Below are positions 1 to 8,558 of a stretch of 64,000 nucleotides of DNA, piece by piece. The position numbers and the translations under genes are program-made. Below the pieces are notes generated by a model. That model saw only the letters and a program-made list of their open reading frames with translations. It was not told the origin of the DNA and did not search any database. The DNA is from Phycisphaerae bacterium (GTDB lineage Bacteria > Planctomycetota > Phycisphaerae > SM23-33): assembly GCA_030745875.1 (NCBI GenBank), contig JASLNT010000084.1, forward strand, positions 26,503 through 90,502, in the 5' to 3' direction. Every line of letters starts with the position of its first letter. The first letter of the stretch is position 1.

Positions 1-675
1 TGGCGGCGGTAGGCGCCCGGAGCAGCCCCACCCGCCGAAGCCTGACCTTGGGCTAGGCTTCCAGAGAATGAAGCCGGCCGGCGTGTCTGGGATGTCCTGT
101 GGTTTGCCGCCATAAGCCCACCGCTGAGTTGATTTGATCAGCACCTTGACTTTGGCAGTGAAGTACGGCGGCTTGAGATGTCGCTCGATCGCGAGAGTCT
201 TTACGTAGGAGTAGCGGTACGTTAATTCCTGGGCCAGGGCGAACTGATCGGTCCACTTCTGGACCACTGCACCCTCGGGCAGGGTCACAGCCCTGTACAT
301 CGTAAGGGACGGGTGCTCCTCGATTGAGTCTACCGCTGGGGCCGGAACGAAGACTATAGCTCTTTCAAACTCCTTCAGATTGACATACACCTTCCCGTCC
401 TGTTTTGCTGCGATTTTGTTGGCGTCCAGGATGTATTTGTCGATCGCTCGGCGAACGTCCGCCGATACCGTTGCGGCGTCTTGTGCGGCCTTTTCGTATG
501 GCGATGCTGCTCGTGCAGGCTGCGTACTCGGCGTAGGCTGTGTGCTCGGCGTGGTCGATTCTGGTGGCGATGGCGGGGCGTCACAGCCTGCGATTGTCGT
601 TACTGCAAGTAGGGCTGTCAGGACCGAGCTTGCTCCCGACAAGCGTTTTCGGTATGAATCACACTCTGTCGACAT
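1..675 (-). CDS. Putative lipoprotein, truncated by the window edge
   Basis: An open frame of 225 codons runs from the ATG at 675 to the left edge without a stop, so the C-terminus is missing. The N-terminus has a charged start (MSTECDSYRKR), a hydrophobic stretch and a lipobox-like TIAGC, so the mature protein probably starts at the Cys near residue 31 and is lipid-anchored. It is followed by a low-complexity Pro/Thr/Ser/Gln linker with a repeated PSTQP unit. The rest is a soluble region that I cannot assign to a family. It is transcribed away from no close partner: gpsA lies 38 bases upstream on the same strand, so the two may share a transcript. Confidence 0.7.
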   Translation of the reverse strand, partial: MSTECDSYRKRLSGASSVLTALLAVTTIAGCDAPPSPPESTTPSTQPTPSTQPARAASPYEKAAQDAATVSADVRRAIDKYILDANKIAAKQDGKVYVNLKEFERAIVFVPAPAVDSIEEHPSLTMYRAVTLPEGAVVQKWTDQFALAQELTYRYSYVKTLAIERHLKPPYFTAKVKVLIKSTQRWAYGGKPQDIPDTPAGFILWKPSPRSGFGGWGCSGRLPPP

Positions 676-713
676 CTTACTTCTCCCCTGCGTATCGTAT
701 CGAAATCCCCGTG

Positions 714-1724
714 TCAGCTCTCAGCACGCGGGGGGCGTTCCATTAGTGTGCTAATCGCTTCTGTCGGCGATTTGCCTGCGAACAGGACGTCGTGGACCGC
801 CTGGGTGATCGGCATGTCTACTCCGACTTTTGCGGCTAGCTGTACTACGCTCTTCGTTGTTGCGGCGCCTTCGACGACCGAGTCGTTTGCGCCGAGCGCT
901 TCGGCCACAGTCTTTCCCTCGCCGATCATCTGTCCGAAGCTTCGGTTGCGCCCGTGCGGGGAGATGCAGGTAGTCACCAGATCGCCGACTCCCGCCAGGC
1001 CGGCGAATGTGTCGTGGAGTGCGTTCAACGCCATTCCCAGGCGCGTGATTTCCGCCAGCCCGCGCGACAGAAGGGCGGCTTTGGCGTTGTCTCCGGCTTG
1101 CATGCCGTCGAGAATGCCCGCCGCGATTGCGATGACGTTTTTCGTGGCTCCGGCCAGTTCCATTCCGATCATGTCCGGATTGGTGTAAATGCGGAAGTAG
1201 GGGCGCGTGAAGTACGTCTGGATGCGGGCGGCCAGTTTCGGGTCAGCGGCGGCTACGGCGACTGTAGCCGGCAGTTTATCAGCGATTTCCGGGGCGATCG
1301 ACGGGCCCGAAAGCACCGCCAGCTGGCCGACCCGGCGCCCCGCGGCGCCCAGCACGTCGGCGAGAATCTCCGACGGTCTGAGCAGCGTTTCGTTTTCGAT
1401 GCCCTTGGCGATCGAACATATCGGTATCGGGCTTGTGTAGTTCCCGGTAAGGCGTTTCCATACCGGGCGGACAAACTGCGTGGGAACCGCCGATACTATC
1501 AGTTCGGCTCCGTCGAAAGCTTCTGTCGCGTCGGATGTTACCGTCATGTTGTTCGGCAGCCGGTAGCCGGGGAGAAACTTACAGTTCTCCCGGGCCTGCT
1601 CCATTTCGACCGCCGCCTGGGGGAATGCGGACCATATTGTGACGTCATGGTCGTTTTCGCAGAGCATTATCCCGCATACAGTCCCCATCGCTCCATCGCC
1701 GATAATAGTTATTCCGCCTGACAT
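714..1724 (-). CDS. gpsA: Glycerol-3-phosphate dehydrogenase [NAD(P)+]
   Basis: The 336-residue product matches the usual GpsA length of about 330. It catalyses reduction of dihydroxyacetone phosphate to sn-glycerol 3-phosphate for phospholipid synthesis in the cytoplasm. The N-terminal dinucleotide-binding motif GDGAMG directly follows a short beta strand. The catalytic-lysine region GATKNVIAIAAG, the GLAGVGDLVTTC segment and the SPHGRNRSFG segment are all present. I chose the ATG at 1724 because the Rossmann strand begins right after it. The longer frame, up to 1937, would overlap the divergent protease gene and adds unrelated residues. The gene is divergent from the M16 pair. Confidence 0.95.
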   Translation of the reverse strand: MSGGITIIGDGAMGTVCGIMLCENDHDVTIWSAFPQAAVEMEQARENCKFLPGYRLPNNMTVTSDATEAFDGAELIVSAVPTQFVRPVWKRLTGNYTSPIPICSIAKGIENETLLRPSEILADVLGAAGRRVGQLAVLSGPSIAPEIADKLPATVAVAAADPKLAARIQTYFTRPYFRIYTNPDMIGMELAGATKNVIAIAAGILDGMQAGDNAKAALLSRGLAEITRLGMALNALHDTFAGLAGVGDLVTTCISPHGRNRSFGQMIGEGKTVAEALGANDSVVEGAATTKSVVQLAAKVGVDMPITQAVHDVLFAGKSPTEAISTLMERPPRAES

Positions 1725-1852
1725 GGCGGATACCGTAGCGTAAAAGGACTTGGAAATCCAGCCGCGAAAACGCTGATCTGGTCCCTTGGCGATTGATTCG
1801 TCGTCGGCGATATGTAGAATGGGCCGCTGGCCTTGAACCTCAGGCGGAGACC

Positions 1853-3103
1853 ATGGAAGTGTCACAGGTATTTCACACAGAAGAATTTGCCAACGGATTG
1901 ACTCTCGTCGCAGAATCCGTCGCCGATGTTTCGTCATCGGCGATTACGATAAGTCTTCCCGCCGGCGTGCGTTTTGACCCCGAAGGTTACGCCGGTTCGG
2001 CGGCCGTCCTGGCCGAATGGTGTTTTCGCGGGGCCGGGTCGCGCGACACTCGCGGTCTTAACGACGCTCTGGACGCCCTCGGATGCCAACATCACGAGAA
2101 CGTTCTCAGCCATCATATGGTGTTCTCGGCGACCCAACTCGGCCGCAATCTCCCCGCAGTTCTGGAGATACTCACCGACGTGCTCCGACGCCCGAGACTG
2201 GACGACCAGACCTTCGCTCCCAGCCGCGACCTTGTCCGCCAGGATCTTGATGCGTTGGAGGACGAACCGGCCAGGAAGGCGATTATGCAGCTTCGCGACA
2301 AGTTCTATCCCCATCCGCTGGGTCGCGGGCTGTACGGCACGCCGGAGTCGCTGGCGGCGTTGAGTGCTGAAGGTCTGCGAGCCCACGGAGCCGATTGTAT
2401 GAGTCCGGCGGGAGCGATTATCTCAGTTGCCGGCAAGTTCGACTGGGATCGACTTCGCGATCTCGTTGGCGAGTATCTGGGCGACTGGTCGGTCGACGCT
2501 CCGATCGCAAGTGAGATTAAGCCCCCCGAGCGGGGCGTAACGCACGTTTCCAAGGATTCGGCCCAGGCGCACATTACGCTGGCCCACGAAACGGTCAAGC
2601 TCTCCGACGACCAGTACTACGCCTCCCGCCTCGGGTCCACCGTGCTTTCGGGCGGTATGAGCAGCCGCCTGTTTACTGAAGTTAGGGAGAAACGCGGGCT
2701 GGTTTACCACGTGTCGTCCAGCTACCACAGCCTGAAAGACTACGCCGGAATGTTCACCTATGCGGGCACCGTACCGCAAAAAGCCCAGGAAACCCTGGAA
2801 GTGACCGTCGGCGAGTTGAGGCGCGTGGCTGAGGACATCACCCACGCCGAACTAGCCAAAGCCAAAACGCAACTGAAAAGCTCCCTGGTTATGCAGGGCG
2901 AATCCACCGGGGCCCGGGCCGGAGCGATATCCTCTGACTGGTATCACCTCAAACGCCTCAGGAGCCTGACCGAGATTTCACAGGCCGTTGACGCAGTGAC
3001 TATCGACGACGTAAAGGAACATCTGCAACAGTGGCCCGCGCGAGACTTTTCCATGCTTGTTATCGGTCCTGAACCACTCGATACATCCTGCCTGACGCTC
3101 TGA
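1853..3103 (+). CDS. M16-family peptidase subunit lacking the zinc motif
   Basis: The 416-residue protein has the two-domain M16B layout. At the position where the zinc motif HxxEH should be, it reads AEWCFRGAGSRD, so the metal ligands are absent. Its C-terminal half carries the conserved GGMSSRLFTEVREKRGLVYHV segment, which contains the Arg/Tyr pair that positions substrate in this family. The next gene has the opposite pattern (zinc motif present, Arg missing), so the two most likely form a heterodimeric protease. I chose the ATG at 1853 because the family N-terminus (FANGLTLVAESV) follows closely; a TTG at 1793 is in frame. GGAGA sits just upstream of 1853. No signal peptide is seen. Confidence 0.88.
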   Translation: MEVSQVFHTEEFANGLTLVAESVADVSSSAITISLPAGVRFDPEGYAGSAAVLAEWCFRGAGSRDTRGLNDALDALGCQHHENVLSHHMVFSATQLGRNLPAVLEILTDVLRRPRLDDQTFAPSRDLVRQDLDALEDEPARKAIMQLRDKFYPHPLGRGLYGTPESLAALSAEGLRAHGADCMSPAGAIISVAGKFDWDRLRDLVGEYLGDWSVDAPIASEIKPPERGVTHVSKDSAQAHITLAHETVKLSDDQYYASRLGSTVLSGGMSSRLFTEVREKRGLVYHVSSSYHSLKDYAGMFTYAGTVPQKAQETLEVTVGELRRVAEDITHAELAKAKTQLKSSLVMQGESTGARAGAISSDWYHLKRLRSLTEISQAVDAVTIDDVKEHLQQWPARDFSMLVIGPEPLDTSCLTL

Positions 3104-3124
3104 TCCTGCGAGTGAAAGAAACTT

Positions 3125-4351
3125 ATGGAGTTTAAGAACACTACACTTTCCAACGGACTGACGGTGATCGCCGAGATCAATCCGTCCGCCAAATCCATGG
3201 CGGCCGGTTTCTTCGCGAAAACGGGAAGCCGCGACGAAACCGACGAAATCTCCGGTGTCAGCCATTTCCTCGAACACATGATGTTCAAGGGCACCGACAG
3301 GCGCAGCGCGCTGGAGGTCAATGTCGAGTTCGACGAACTCGGCGCGAGCTACAATGCGTTCACTTCCGAGGAGAACACAGTTTACTTCGCGGGCGTACTT
3401 CCGGAATTCCAGACAGCGATGCTCGATCTGCTGGGCGATCTGCTCCGACCGGCCCTTCGCCAGGAAGACTTCGATATGGAAAAGGAAGTCATTCTGGACG
3501 AGATCGCCCGCTACGAAGACCAGCCGACTTTCAAAATGTACGAAAACCTGATGGCCTCGCACTTCAAAGGCCATCCGCTTTCCAGAAACGTGCTGGGTAC
3601 GCCCGAGTCGGTGACCGCACTGAAGCGCGACGACATGCAGGACTACTTCGATCGTCGCTACTCGCCGGGCAACGTGACCCTGATCGGTGTGGGGAATATC
3701 GATTGGGACGCATTCGCCGACAAAGCCGCCCAAACCTGCTCGCACTGGAAACCGTTCGACGTGGGGCGCACGCTGACACCATGCGATGGGGCCGGGACGC
3801 GGACCGTAATCACCGACCCAAAGATCAACAGGGAGCAAATCGGAATACTGTCTCCAGCTCCATCGGCCCAGGACGAAACTCGTTTTGCGGCCCAACTGCT
3901 CAGCACGATCGTAGGCGATACGATCGGAAGCCGGTTGTATTACGCTCTGGTCGACCCCGCGATTGCCGATGAGGCCAACACCGCATACGACATGCTCGAT
4001 GGAACCGGGGGATTCCTGACTTTCATCTCCACCGATCCGCAACGCGGAACCGAAGCGCTCGATATCGCACTGGGCGAGTTTGGCAAGATCGTCGATGAAG
4101 GATTCAGCGAACTCGAACTCCAAGCCGCAAAGAACAAGATCGCCTCGTCGGCGACTTTGAAAGGCGAACTGCCCATGGGACGCCTGACGGCGGTGGGATT
4201 TGACTGGGTGTACAGGCGTCAGTACATGCCGCTGGCCCAACAGATCGAGAAACTGTTCTCCGTGACGACCGATGAAATAATGTCCGTCGCCAGAGAATTC
4301 GACCTGACGAAAGTCACTGTCCTGGCGTTGGGACCGTTGGAGGAGATATGA
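3125..4351 (+). CDS. M16-family zinc peptidase, catalytic subunit
   Basis: This 408-residue protein has the inverted zinc motif as HFLEH at residues 47-51 (His47, Glu50, His51), followed by MMFKGT, which is typical of M16 peptidases. A third ligand Glu is expected in the following helix region (SEENTVYFAG). The C-terminal domain has SRLYYALVDPAIADEANTAY where REKRGLAY is usual, so the substrate-binding Arg is missing here and is supplied by the preceding subunit. The gene starts 21 bases after the first subunit gene and overlaps murD by four bases (ATGA), indicating one operon. Substrates are probably unfolded peptides; the location is cytoplasmic because no leader is visible. Confidence 0.92.
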   Translation: MEFKNTTLSNGLTVIAEINPSAKSMAAGFFAKTGSRDETDEISGVSHFLEHMMFKGTDRRSALEVNVEFDELGASYNAFTSEENTVYFAGVLPEFQTAMLDLLGDLLRPALRQEDFDMEKEVILDEIARYEDQPTFKMYENLMASHFKGHPLSRNVLGTPESVTALKRDDMQDYFDRRYSPGNVTLIGVGNIDWDAFADKAAQTCSHWKPFDVGRTLTPCDGAGTRTVITDPKINREQIGILSPAPSAQDETRFAAQLLSTIVGDTIGSRLYYALVDPAIADEANTAYDMLDGTGGFLTFISTDPQRGTEALDIALGEFGKIVDEGFSELELQAAKNKIASSATLKGELPMGRLTAVGFDWVYRRQYMPLAQQIEKLFSVTTDEIMSVAREFDLTKVTVLALGPLEEI

Positions 4352-5664
4352 TCGACCTTGCCCGCAAGAAGGTCACGGTGGTTGGCCTGGGGCGGTTCGG
4401 CGGGGGAATAGGCGTTACGCAGTGGTTATGCGGCCAGGGCGCCGAAGTCACCGTCTCGGATCGCGCCAGCGCCGACGATCTGGCGGGATCAGTCGCCCAG
4501 CTTGAAGGTTTGGACGTTAAACTGCATCTCGGAGGGCACGATCTCGACGATTTTCTGCAGGCCGATCTGCTCGTGGTGAGCCCGGCGATTCCTCAGGATA
4601 TCCCACCGTTGAAAGCGGCGGGGCAAGCCGGCGTGCCGCGAACAACGGAGATGAATCTCTTCATCCGGCGATGCGCCGCACCGATAGTCGGTATTACCGG
4701 ATCGGTGGGCAAGAGCACCACTACCGCGATGATCGGAGAAATACTCTCGCGCAACTACACCGTGCACGTAGGCGGGAATATCGGTAAGAGCCTGCTGGGA
4801 GATCTCGACGCGATCGAGCCCGACCATGTAGTAGTGCTGGAGATGTCGAGCTTCCAGTTGGAGCAGACCGAGGCGATCGGCGTCAGCCCGAAGATATCGC
4901 TGGTGACCAATCTCTCGCCCAATCACCTTGACCGGCACGGCACGATGGAATCGTACGCCGGCGCCAAGCAGAATATCTTCCGCTTTCAGGGCCAATCGGA
5001 TCTGCTGATTCTGAACTCTTCGGACGAATCGCTTGCAGACTGGGCGGATCTCGCGCCGGGACGTGTGGACTACTTCGACCCGCAAGGTGAACCGTTCGAT
5101 CTGCAGGTGACTGGACAGCACAACCAGTTCAACGCCCAGGCCGCCTGGGCGGTCGCCCGGGAATTGGGCGTGGATCGACGGATCGCCGCCGACGCATTGC
5201 GTCAATTCAAGTCGCTGTCGCATCGCCTGCAACTGGCGGCTGAAGGCGGAGGCGTGAAGTACTACAATGATTCGAAGTGCACTACGCCCGGCGGGTTGAT
5301 CGTGGCGTTGGATGCTTTCGAGCCTCGCACGGTGGTCGTGATCGCCGGCGGTTCTGACAAGAATGTATCGTTCGATGAAATGGGCTCAGCCATCGCCCGG
5401 CGCGCCAAAGGGCTTGTAGTTCTAGGCTCCACCGCACAGAAAATCGCCGCCGCCGTCGAGAAGTCCCGCAGCGATCCCGAGCCGGCTGTTTGCTCTGCAG
5501 TTGATCTCGACAGCGCTGTCGCCGCTGCGGTCGAGTTAGCGAGCTCCGGGGACGTCGTGCTCTTGAGCCCGGCTTGCGCGAGCTACGACATGTTCACAAA
5601 CTACCAGCAGAGAGGCGATCAGTTCGTGGAACTGGCTGTACGATTCGCCGCGGGAGAGCGATAG
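4348..5664 (+). CDS. murD: UDP-N-acetylmuramoyl-L-alanine--D-glutamate ligase
   Basis: The 438-residue protein adds D-glutamate to UDP-MurNAc-L-Ala in cytoplasmic peptidoglycan precursor synthesis. An N-terminal Rossmann-like domain (VTVVGLGRFGGG) is followed by the Mur-ligase P-loop GITGSVGKST with its Lys near residue 122. The central-domain signatures EMSSFQLE and NLSPNHLDRHGTMESYAGAK are present, as is the C-terminal HRLQ...YYNDSKCTTPGG motif. Length and domain order are those of MurD. It sits outside a dcw cluster, behind a protease pair, with its ATG overlapping their stop and its own stop overlapping the HAD gene start. Its presence argues that the host makes peptidoglycan. Confidence 0.95.
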   Translation: MIDLARKKVTVVGLGRFGGGIGVTQWLCGQGAEVTVSDRASADDLAGSVAQLEGLDVKLHLGGHDLDDFLQADLLVVSPAIPQDIPPLKAAGQAGVPRTTEMNLFIRRCAAPIVGITGSVGKSTTTAMIGEILSRNYTVHVGGNIGKSLLGDLDAIEPDHVVVLEMSSFQLEQTEAIGVSPKISLVTNLSPNHLDRHGTMESYAGAKQNIFRFQGQSDLLILNSSDESLADWADLAPGRVDYFDPQGEPFDLQVTGQHNQFNAQAAWAVARELGVDRRIAADALRQFKSLSHRLQLAAEGGGVKYYNDSKCTTPGGLIVALDAFEPRTVVVIAGGSDKNVSFDEMGSAIARRAKGLVVLGSTAQKIAAAVEKSRSDPEPAVCSAVDLDSAVAAAVELASSGDVVLLSPACASYDMFTNYQQRGDQFVELAVRFAAGER

Positions 5665-6323
5665 TGGCCCGCGCGGTGGTGTATGATGTCGATGGTACGC
5701 TTTACCCGCTCTGGCCGATGCGGTTCTACATGATCCGTGAATTGGTTTGGCGATTCCTGCATTCTCCGATTCGCCTGCTGCGAGAGGTTAGAGTTCTCCA
5801 GGTCTATCGCTCGATGCTCGACAAGATGCGAGGTCGCCCCGACGAGGACACTGACGCGACCGATCCGCAACTGCACGCGACGGCCCGGAAACTCGGTATG
5901 AAAGCGGCCGATATTCACGACACCGTACACGAATGGGTCGCACAGAGACCGTTGAGGTTCCTTCCCCGAATTGCGAAGACCGATCTCCTGAAGACCATCA
6001 TCACGCTCAATCAACGTGGAATATCCCAAGGGGTGTACTCCGATTATCCGCCCGACTGTAAGCTGGCCGCCCTGGGTCTTACCGGTTGTTTCCAGGCGGT
6101 GATATGGTCGGGGCAGCGGGAGGTCGGTCAGTTTAAACCATCTCCGAAGGGTTTCAGCGAAATCGCCCGCCTGTTGGGTGTTGAGCCCGCCGAGATAGTG
6201 TTTGTCGGAGATCGCCCCAGCCGCGACGGACGCGGAGCCCAGTCAGTCGGCATGCAGTTTCTGCACATCAAAGACTTCACCCCCCGACGACTCTGCGAAA
6301 TGCTGGGGACCGAACCTCTCTAG
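5664..6323 (+). CDS. HAD-superfamily hydrolase
   Basis: The 219-residue protein has HAD motif I as DVDGT (Asp8 and Asp10), a motif II-like SDYP segment, a Lys in GQFKPSPKGF, and motif IV as VGDRPSRDGRGA. That is a complete phosphatase-type active site. The region between motifs I and II is an alpha-helical cap rich in Arg and Leu. The start is a GTG at 5664 that shares its G with the murD stop (TAGTG), preceded by GGGAGAG. The coding frame extends upstream inside murD, but motif I lies right after this GTG. The substrate is unknown; small phosphate esters such as phosphoglycolate are possible. The stop codon shares the palindrome CTAG with purB. Confidence 0.85.
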   Translation: MARAVVYDVDGTLYPLWPMRFYMIRELVWRFLHSPIRLLREVRVLQVYRSMLDKMRGRPDEDTDATDPQLHATARKLGMKAADIHDTVHEWVAQRPLRFLPRIAKTDLLKTIITLNQRGISQGVYSDYPPDCKLAALGLTGCFQAVIWSGQREVGQFKPSPKGFSEIARLLGVEPAEIVFVGDRPSRDGRGAQSVGMQFLHIKDFTPRRLCEMLGTEPL

Positions 6324-7753
6324 ACGTTCAACTCACCGCCCTGTCCGAGTTGCCGTGCGTAGCGGGCTCGGACCGGATCCGCCAATTCTGCGATGAATTC
6401 GTCGACTTGCTGCGGCGCTCGTCCAACGAAGGCCGACGGGTCGAGCAGGGCGTCTATGTCGATCGCGGCGAACGCCGGATCGGCTTTGATGCGTTCGATC
6501 AGGTCGTTGGGCTTGCCTTCACCTTTGACCTGTTGGGCGGCGGCCTGGGAGTGCTGACGGATCAGTTCGTGGAGTTCCTGGCGGTCTCCGCCGGCCTGGA
6601 CGGCGGCCATCAGGATGTTCTCGCTGGCCATGAAGGGCAGTTCGGCCCGGATATGTGCGTCGACTACGGCGGGGTAGACCACCATACCGCGTGCGACGTT
6701 GGTCACGATGTTGAGTATTGCATCGGCGGCCAGGAACGCTTCGGACATAGCGATTCGCTTGTTGGCTGAATCGTCAAGCGTGCGTTCGAACCACTGTTCA
6801 GCCGCGGTGTGCAGCGGGCTCTGGGCTACGTCCATCAGGAATCTCGCAAGAGCCGTCGCCCGTTCGCAGCGCATCGGGTTGCGCTTATACGCCATCGCCG
6901 ACGATCCGACCTGGGTCTTCTCGAACGGTTCTTCGAGCTCCTTGAGATTCGCCAGCAGGCGAACGTCGTTGCAGAATTTGTGTACGCTGGCCCCGATTCC
7001 CGCAAGCGTCTGGGCTCCCATAGCATCGATCTTGCGAGAGTAAGTTTGCCCGGTTATGCAGATCGTCTTGTCGAAACCCATCTCGGCGGCGACCATCTTG
7101 TCGAGTTGGATTACCTTCTCGTGGTCTCCGGCGAATAGCGACAGGAAGCTCGCTTGCGTGCCGGTAGTGCCTTTCACCCCGCGAAACTCCAGCGTATCGA
7201 GGCGTCGTTCGACTTCCGCCAGGTCGGCGACGAATTCACTGCACCAAAGGCCCGCTCGCTTGCCGACAGTAGTCATCTGGGCCGGTTGATAATGCGTAAA
7301 GCCCAGGCAGGGCAGGTCGCGGTGTTCTTCTGCGAATCTCGCCAGCGCATCGATTGCGTTGGCGAGCGACCGAGCGACAAGTCCAAACGCGTCGCGCAGT
7401 ATCATCAGATCCGTGTTGCAATTTACGAATTGGCTCGTTGCGCCCAGATGGATAACGCCTTTAGCGCTGGGAGCGACGTCTCCGTAAGCGTGAATGTGCG
7501 CCATAACGTCGTGACGGAACTTGCGTTCGTATTGGCCGGCGGCTTCGTAGTCGATGTCGTCGACGTGCGCCTCGAGCTCAGCCAGTTGCGTGTCGCTGAT
7601 ATCCAGGCCGAGTTGCTTCTGGGCTCGGGCAAGAGCGATCCACAGGCGCCGCCAGGTCGTGAACTTGTGTTTGTCGCTGAACAGCTCCCGCATTTCCGCT
7701 GAAGCGTATCGCGACTCGAGTGGGCTTACGTAGCTGTTATGTCGATCTGTCAT
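6320..7753 (-). CDS. purB: Adenylosuccinate lyase
   Basis: The 477-residue protein belongs to the fumarase/aspartase superfamily and acts twice in purine synthesis (SAICAR to AICAR, and adenylosuccinate to AMP). The superfamily signature is visible as GSSAMAYKRNPMRCE, with its mobile-loop Ser pair. An early His-containing segment reads HYQPAQMTTVGKR, and TGTQASF follows it. Length and motifs match the eukaryote-like PurB branch that begins with a short N-terminal extension (YVSPLESRYAS). It converges on the HAD gene, sharing the last bases with it, and is divergent from the small LigD-like gene 83 bases away. Confidence 0.93.
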   Translation of the reverse strand: MTDRHNSYVSPLESRYASAEMRELFSDKHKFTTWRRLWIALARAQKQLGLDISDTQLAELEAHVDDIDYEAAGQYERKFRHDVMAHIHAYGDVAPSAKGVIHLGATSQFVNCNTDLMILRDAFGLVARSLANAIDALARFAEEHRDLPCLGFTHYQPAQMTTVGKRAGLWCSEFVADLAEVERRLDTLEFRGVKGTTGTQASFLSLFAGDHEKVIQLDKMVAAEMGFDKTICITGQTYSRKIDAMGAQTLAGIGASVHKFCNDVRLLANLKELEEPFEKTQVGSSAMAYKRNPMRCERATALARFLMDVAQSPLHTAAEQWFERTLDDSANKRIAMSEAFLAADAILNIVTNVARGMVVYPAVVDAHIRAELPFMASENILMAAVQAGGDRQELHELIRQHSQAAAQQVKGEGKPNDLIERIKADPAFAAIDIDALLDPSAFVGRAPQQVDEFIAELADPVRARYARQLGQGGELNV

Positions 7754-7836
7754 AATGGTCGTATTCTAACGCGCTGTGCGGCGGCTGTCACGATCCCAGC
7801 GCTGCTTTTGGCGCCGCGGAGTGGTATTATCGTGTC

Positions 7837-8205
7837 ATGAGACGATTCGTGCTCCACCAACACAGCGACTACGGCCCGACTCACTGGGACCTGATGCTTG
7901 AGACCGACGACGCCCTGGCCACCTGGCGGATCGGAGTCGATCCGCTTGCGATATCGCCCGGAGACCGGATCGAGGCGACCAGAATTCACGATCACCGGAA
8001 GGCCTATCTGGATTATTCCGGCGCCGTAAGTCGAGACAGGGGGCGTGTCGAGGCCCGGGATTCCGGACAGTTGTCCGTTACGTTGTGCGACGATGATCTC
8101 TGGACGTTTGAATTGGGTGGTTCGGTGTTTCAGGGGCGGTTCGAATTGAGGCGTGTCGCAGGGGATGACGAGACGTGGGTTCTGCAGATATTAATGGACC
8201 AGTGA
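7837..8205 (+). CDS. Stand-alone LigD N-terminal (3'-phosphoesterase-like) domain protein
   Basis: The 122-residue protein begins MRRFVLHQHSDYGPTHWDLMLE, which resembles the start of the 3'-phosphoesterase module of bacterial LigD (His, then H-x-D in the first strands). Strong beta-strand periodicity, a W-rich core and an ending near QGRFELRR...WVLQIL fit a single small beta-barrel. In LigD this module trims 3' ends during non-homologous end joining. Here no ligase or polymerase domain is fused and no ku gene is in the window, so a DNA-repair role is an inference. Single-domain versions are known from planctomycetes. Confidence in the family is moderate to good. Confidence 0.75.
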   Translation: MRRFVLHQHSDYGPTHWDLMLETDDALATWRIGVDPLAISPGDRIEATRIHDHRKAYLDYSGAVSRDRGRVEARDSGQLSVTLCDDDLWTFELGGSVFQGRFELRRVAGDDETWVLQILMDQ

Positions 8206-8241
8206 ACGGCGCACGCGCGCCGCTCACCGGCCCGTGGGCTG

Positions 8242-8466
8242 TTAGTGTCGGTAGCGTCTGTTGTTATCATATCGATCGTAGTGTCGCGATCGGTTCACGT
8301 GAACATCAAAGTGTGAATCGTGCCGGTCGTGGTCAACTACGTCAATACGGCAGCACGGGCAATTGCGTCCGTGTCCGTGGCGGAATCTGTGGCGTCTGCA
8401 GCCGGCCAGGCTGAGAGCCCCGACGCCCAGAACAACGATTAACAGGATTTTTGCAATAGTAGTCAT
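8242..8466 (-). CDS. Small His/Arg-rich lipoprotein
   Basis: This 74-residue protein starts at the ATG at 8466, where a classic lipoprotein leader begins (MTTIAKILLIVVLGVGALSLAGC). The Cys in LAGC is the likely lipid attachment site. The mature part is about 50 residues and is extremely rich in His, Arg, Asp and Tyr, with a CPCC cluster. This composition suggests metal or nucleic-acid binding, but no family is recognised. The frame extends to 8532, but the leader starts at 8466. It lies between the convergent LigD-like gene and a membrane-protein gene on the same strand. Confidence 0.65.
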   Translation of the reverse strand: MTTIAKILLIVVLGVGALSLAGCRRHRFRHGHGRNCPCCRIDVVDHDRHDSHFDVHVNRSRHYDRYDNNRRYRH

Positions 8467-8558
8467 GGTCTCGATCTCCCAACCGGTCGCTCTATTCGCC
8501 GGTTTGACATGCTTGTGGACACAGACCCCCAAATGGTTACACCCCGGACATGTTTTGT

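Noticed and set aside
1725..1937. Longer N-terminus for gpsA
   Set aside because: It would overlap the divergent M16 gene, and the normal Rossmann start follows the ATG at 1724.
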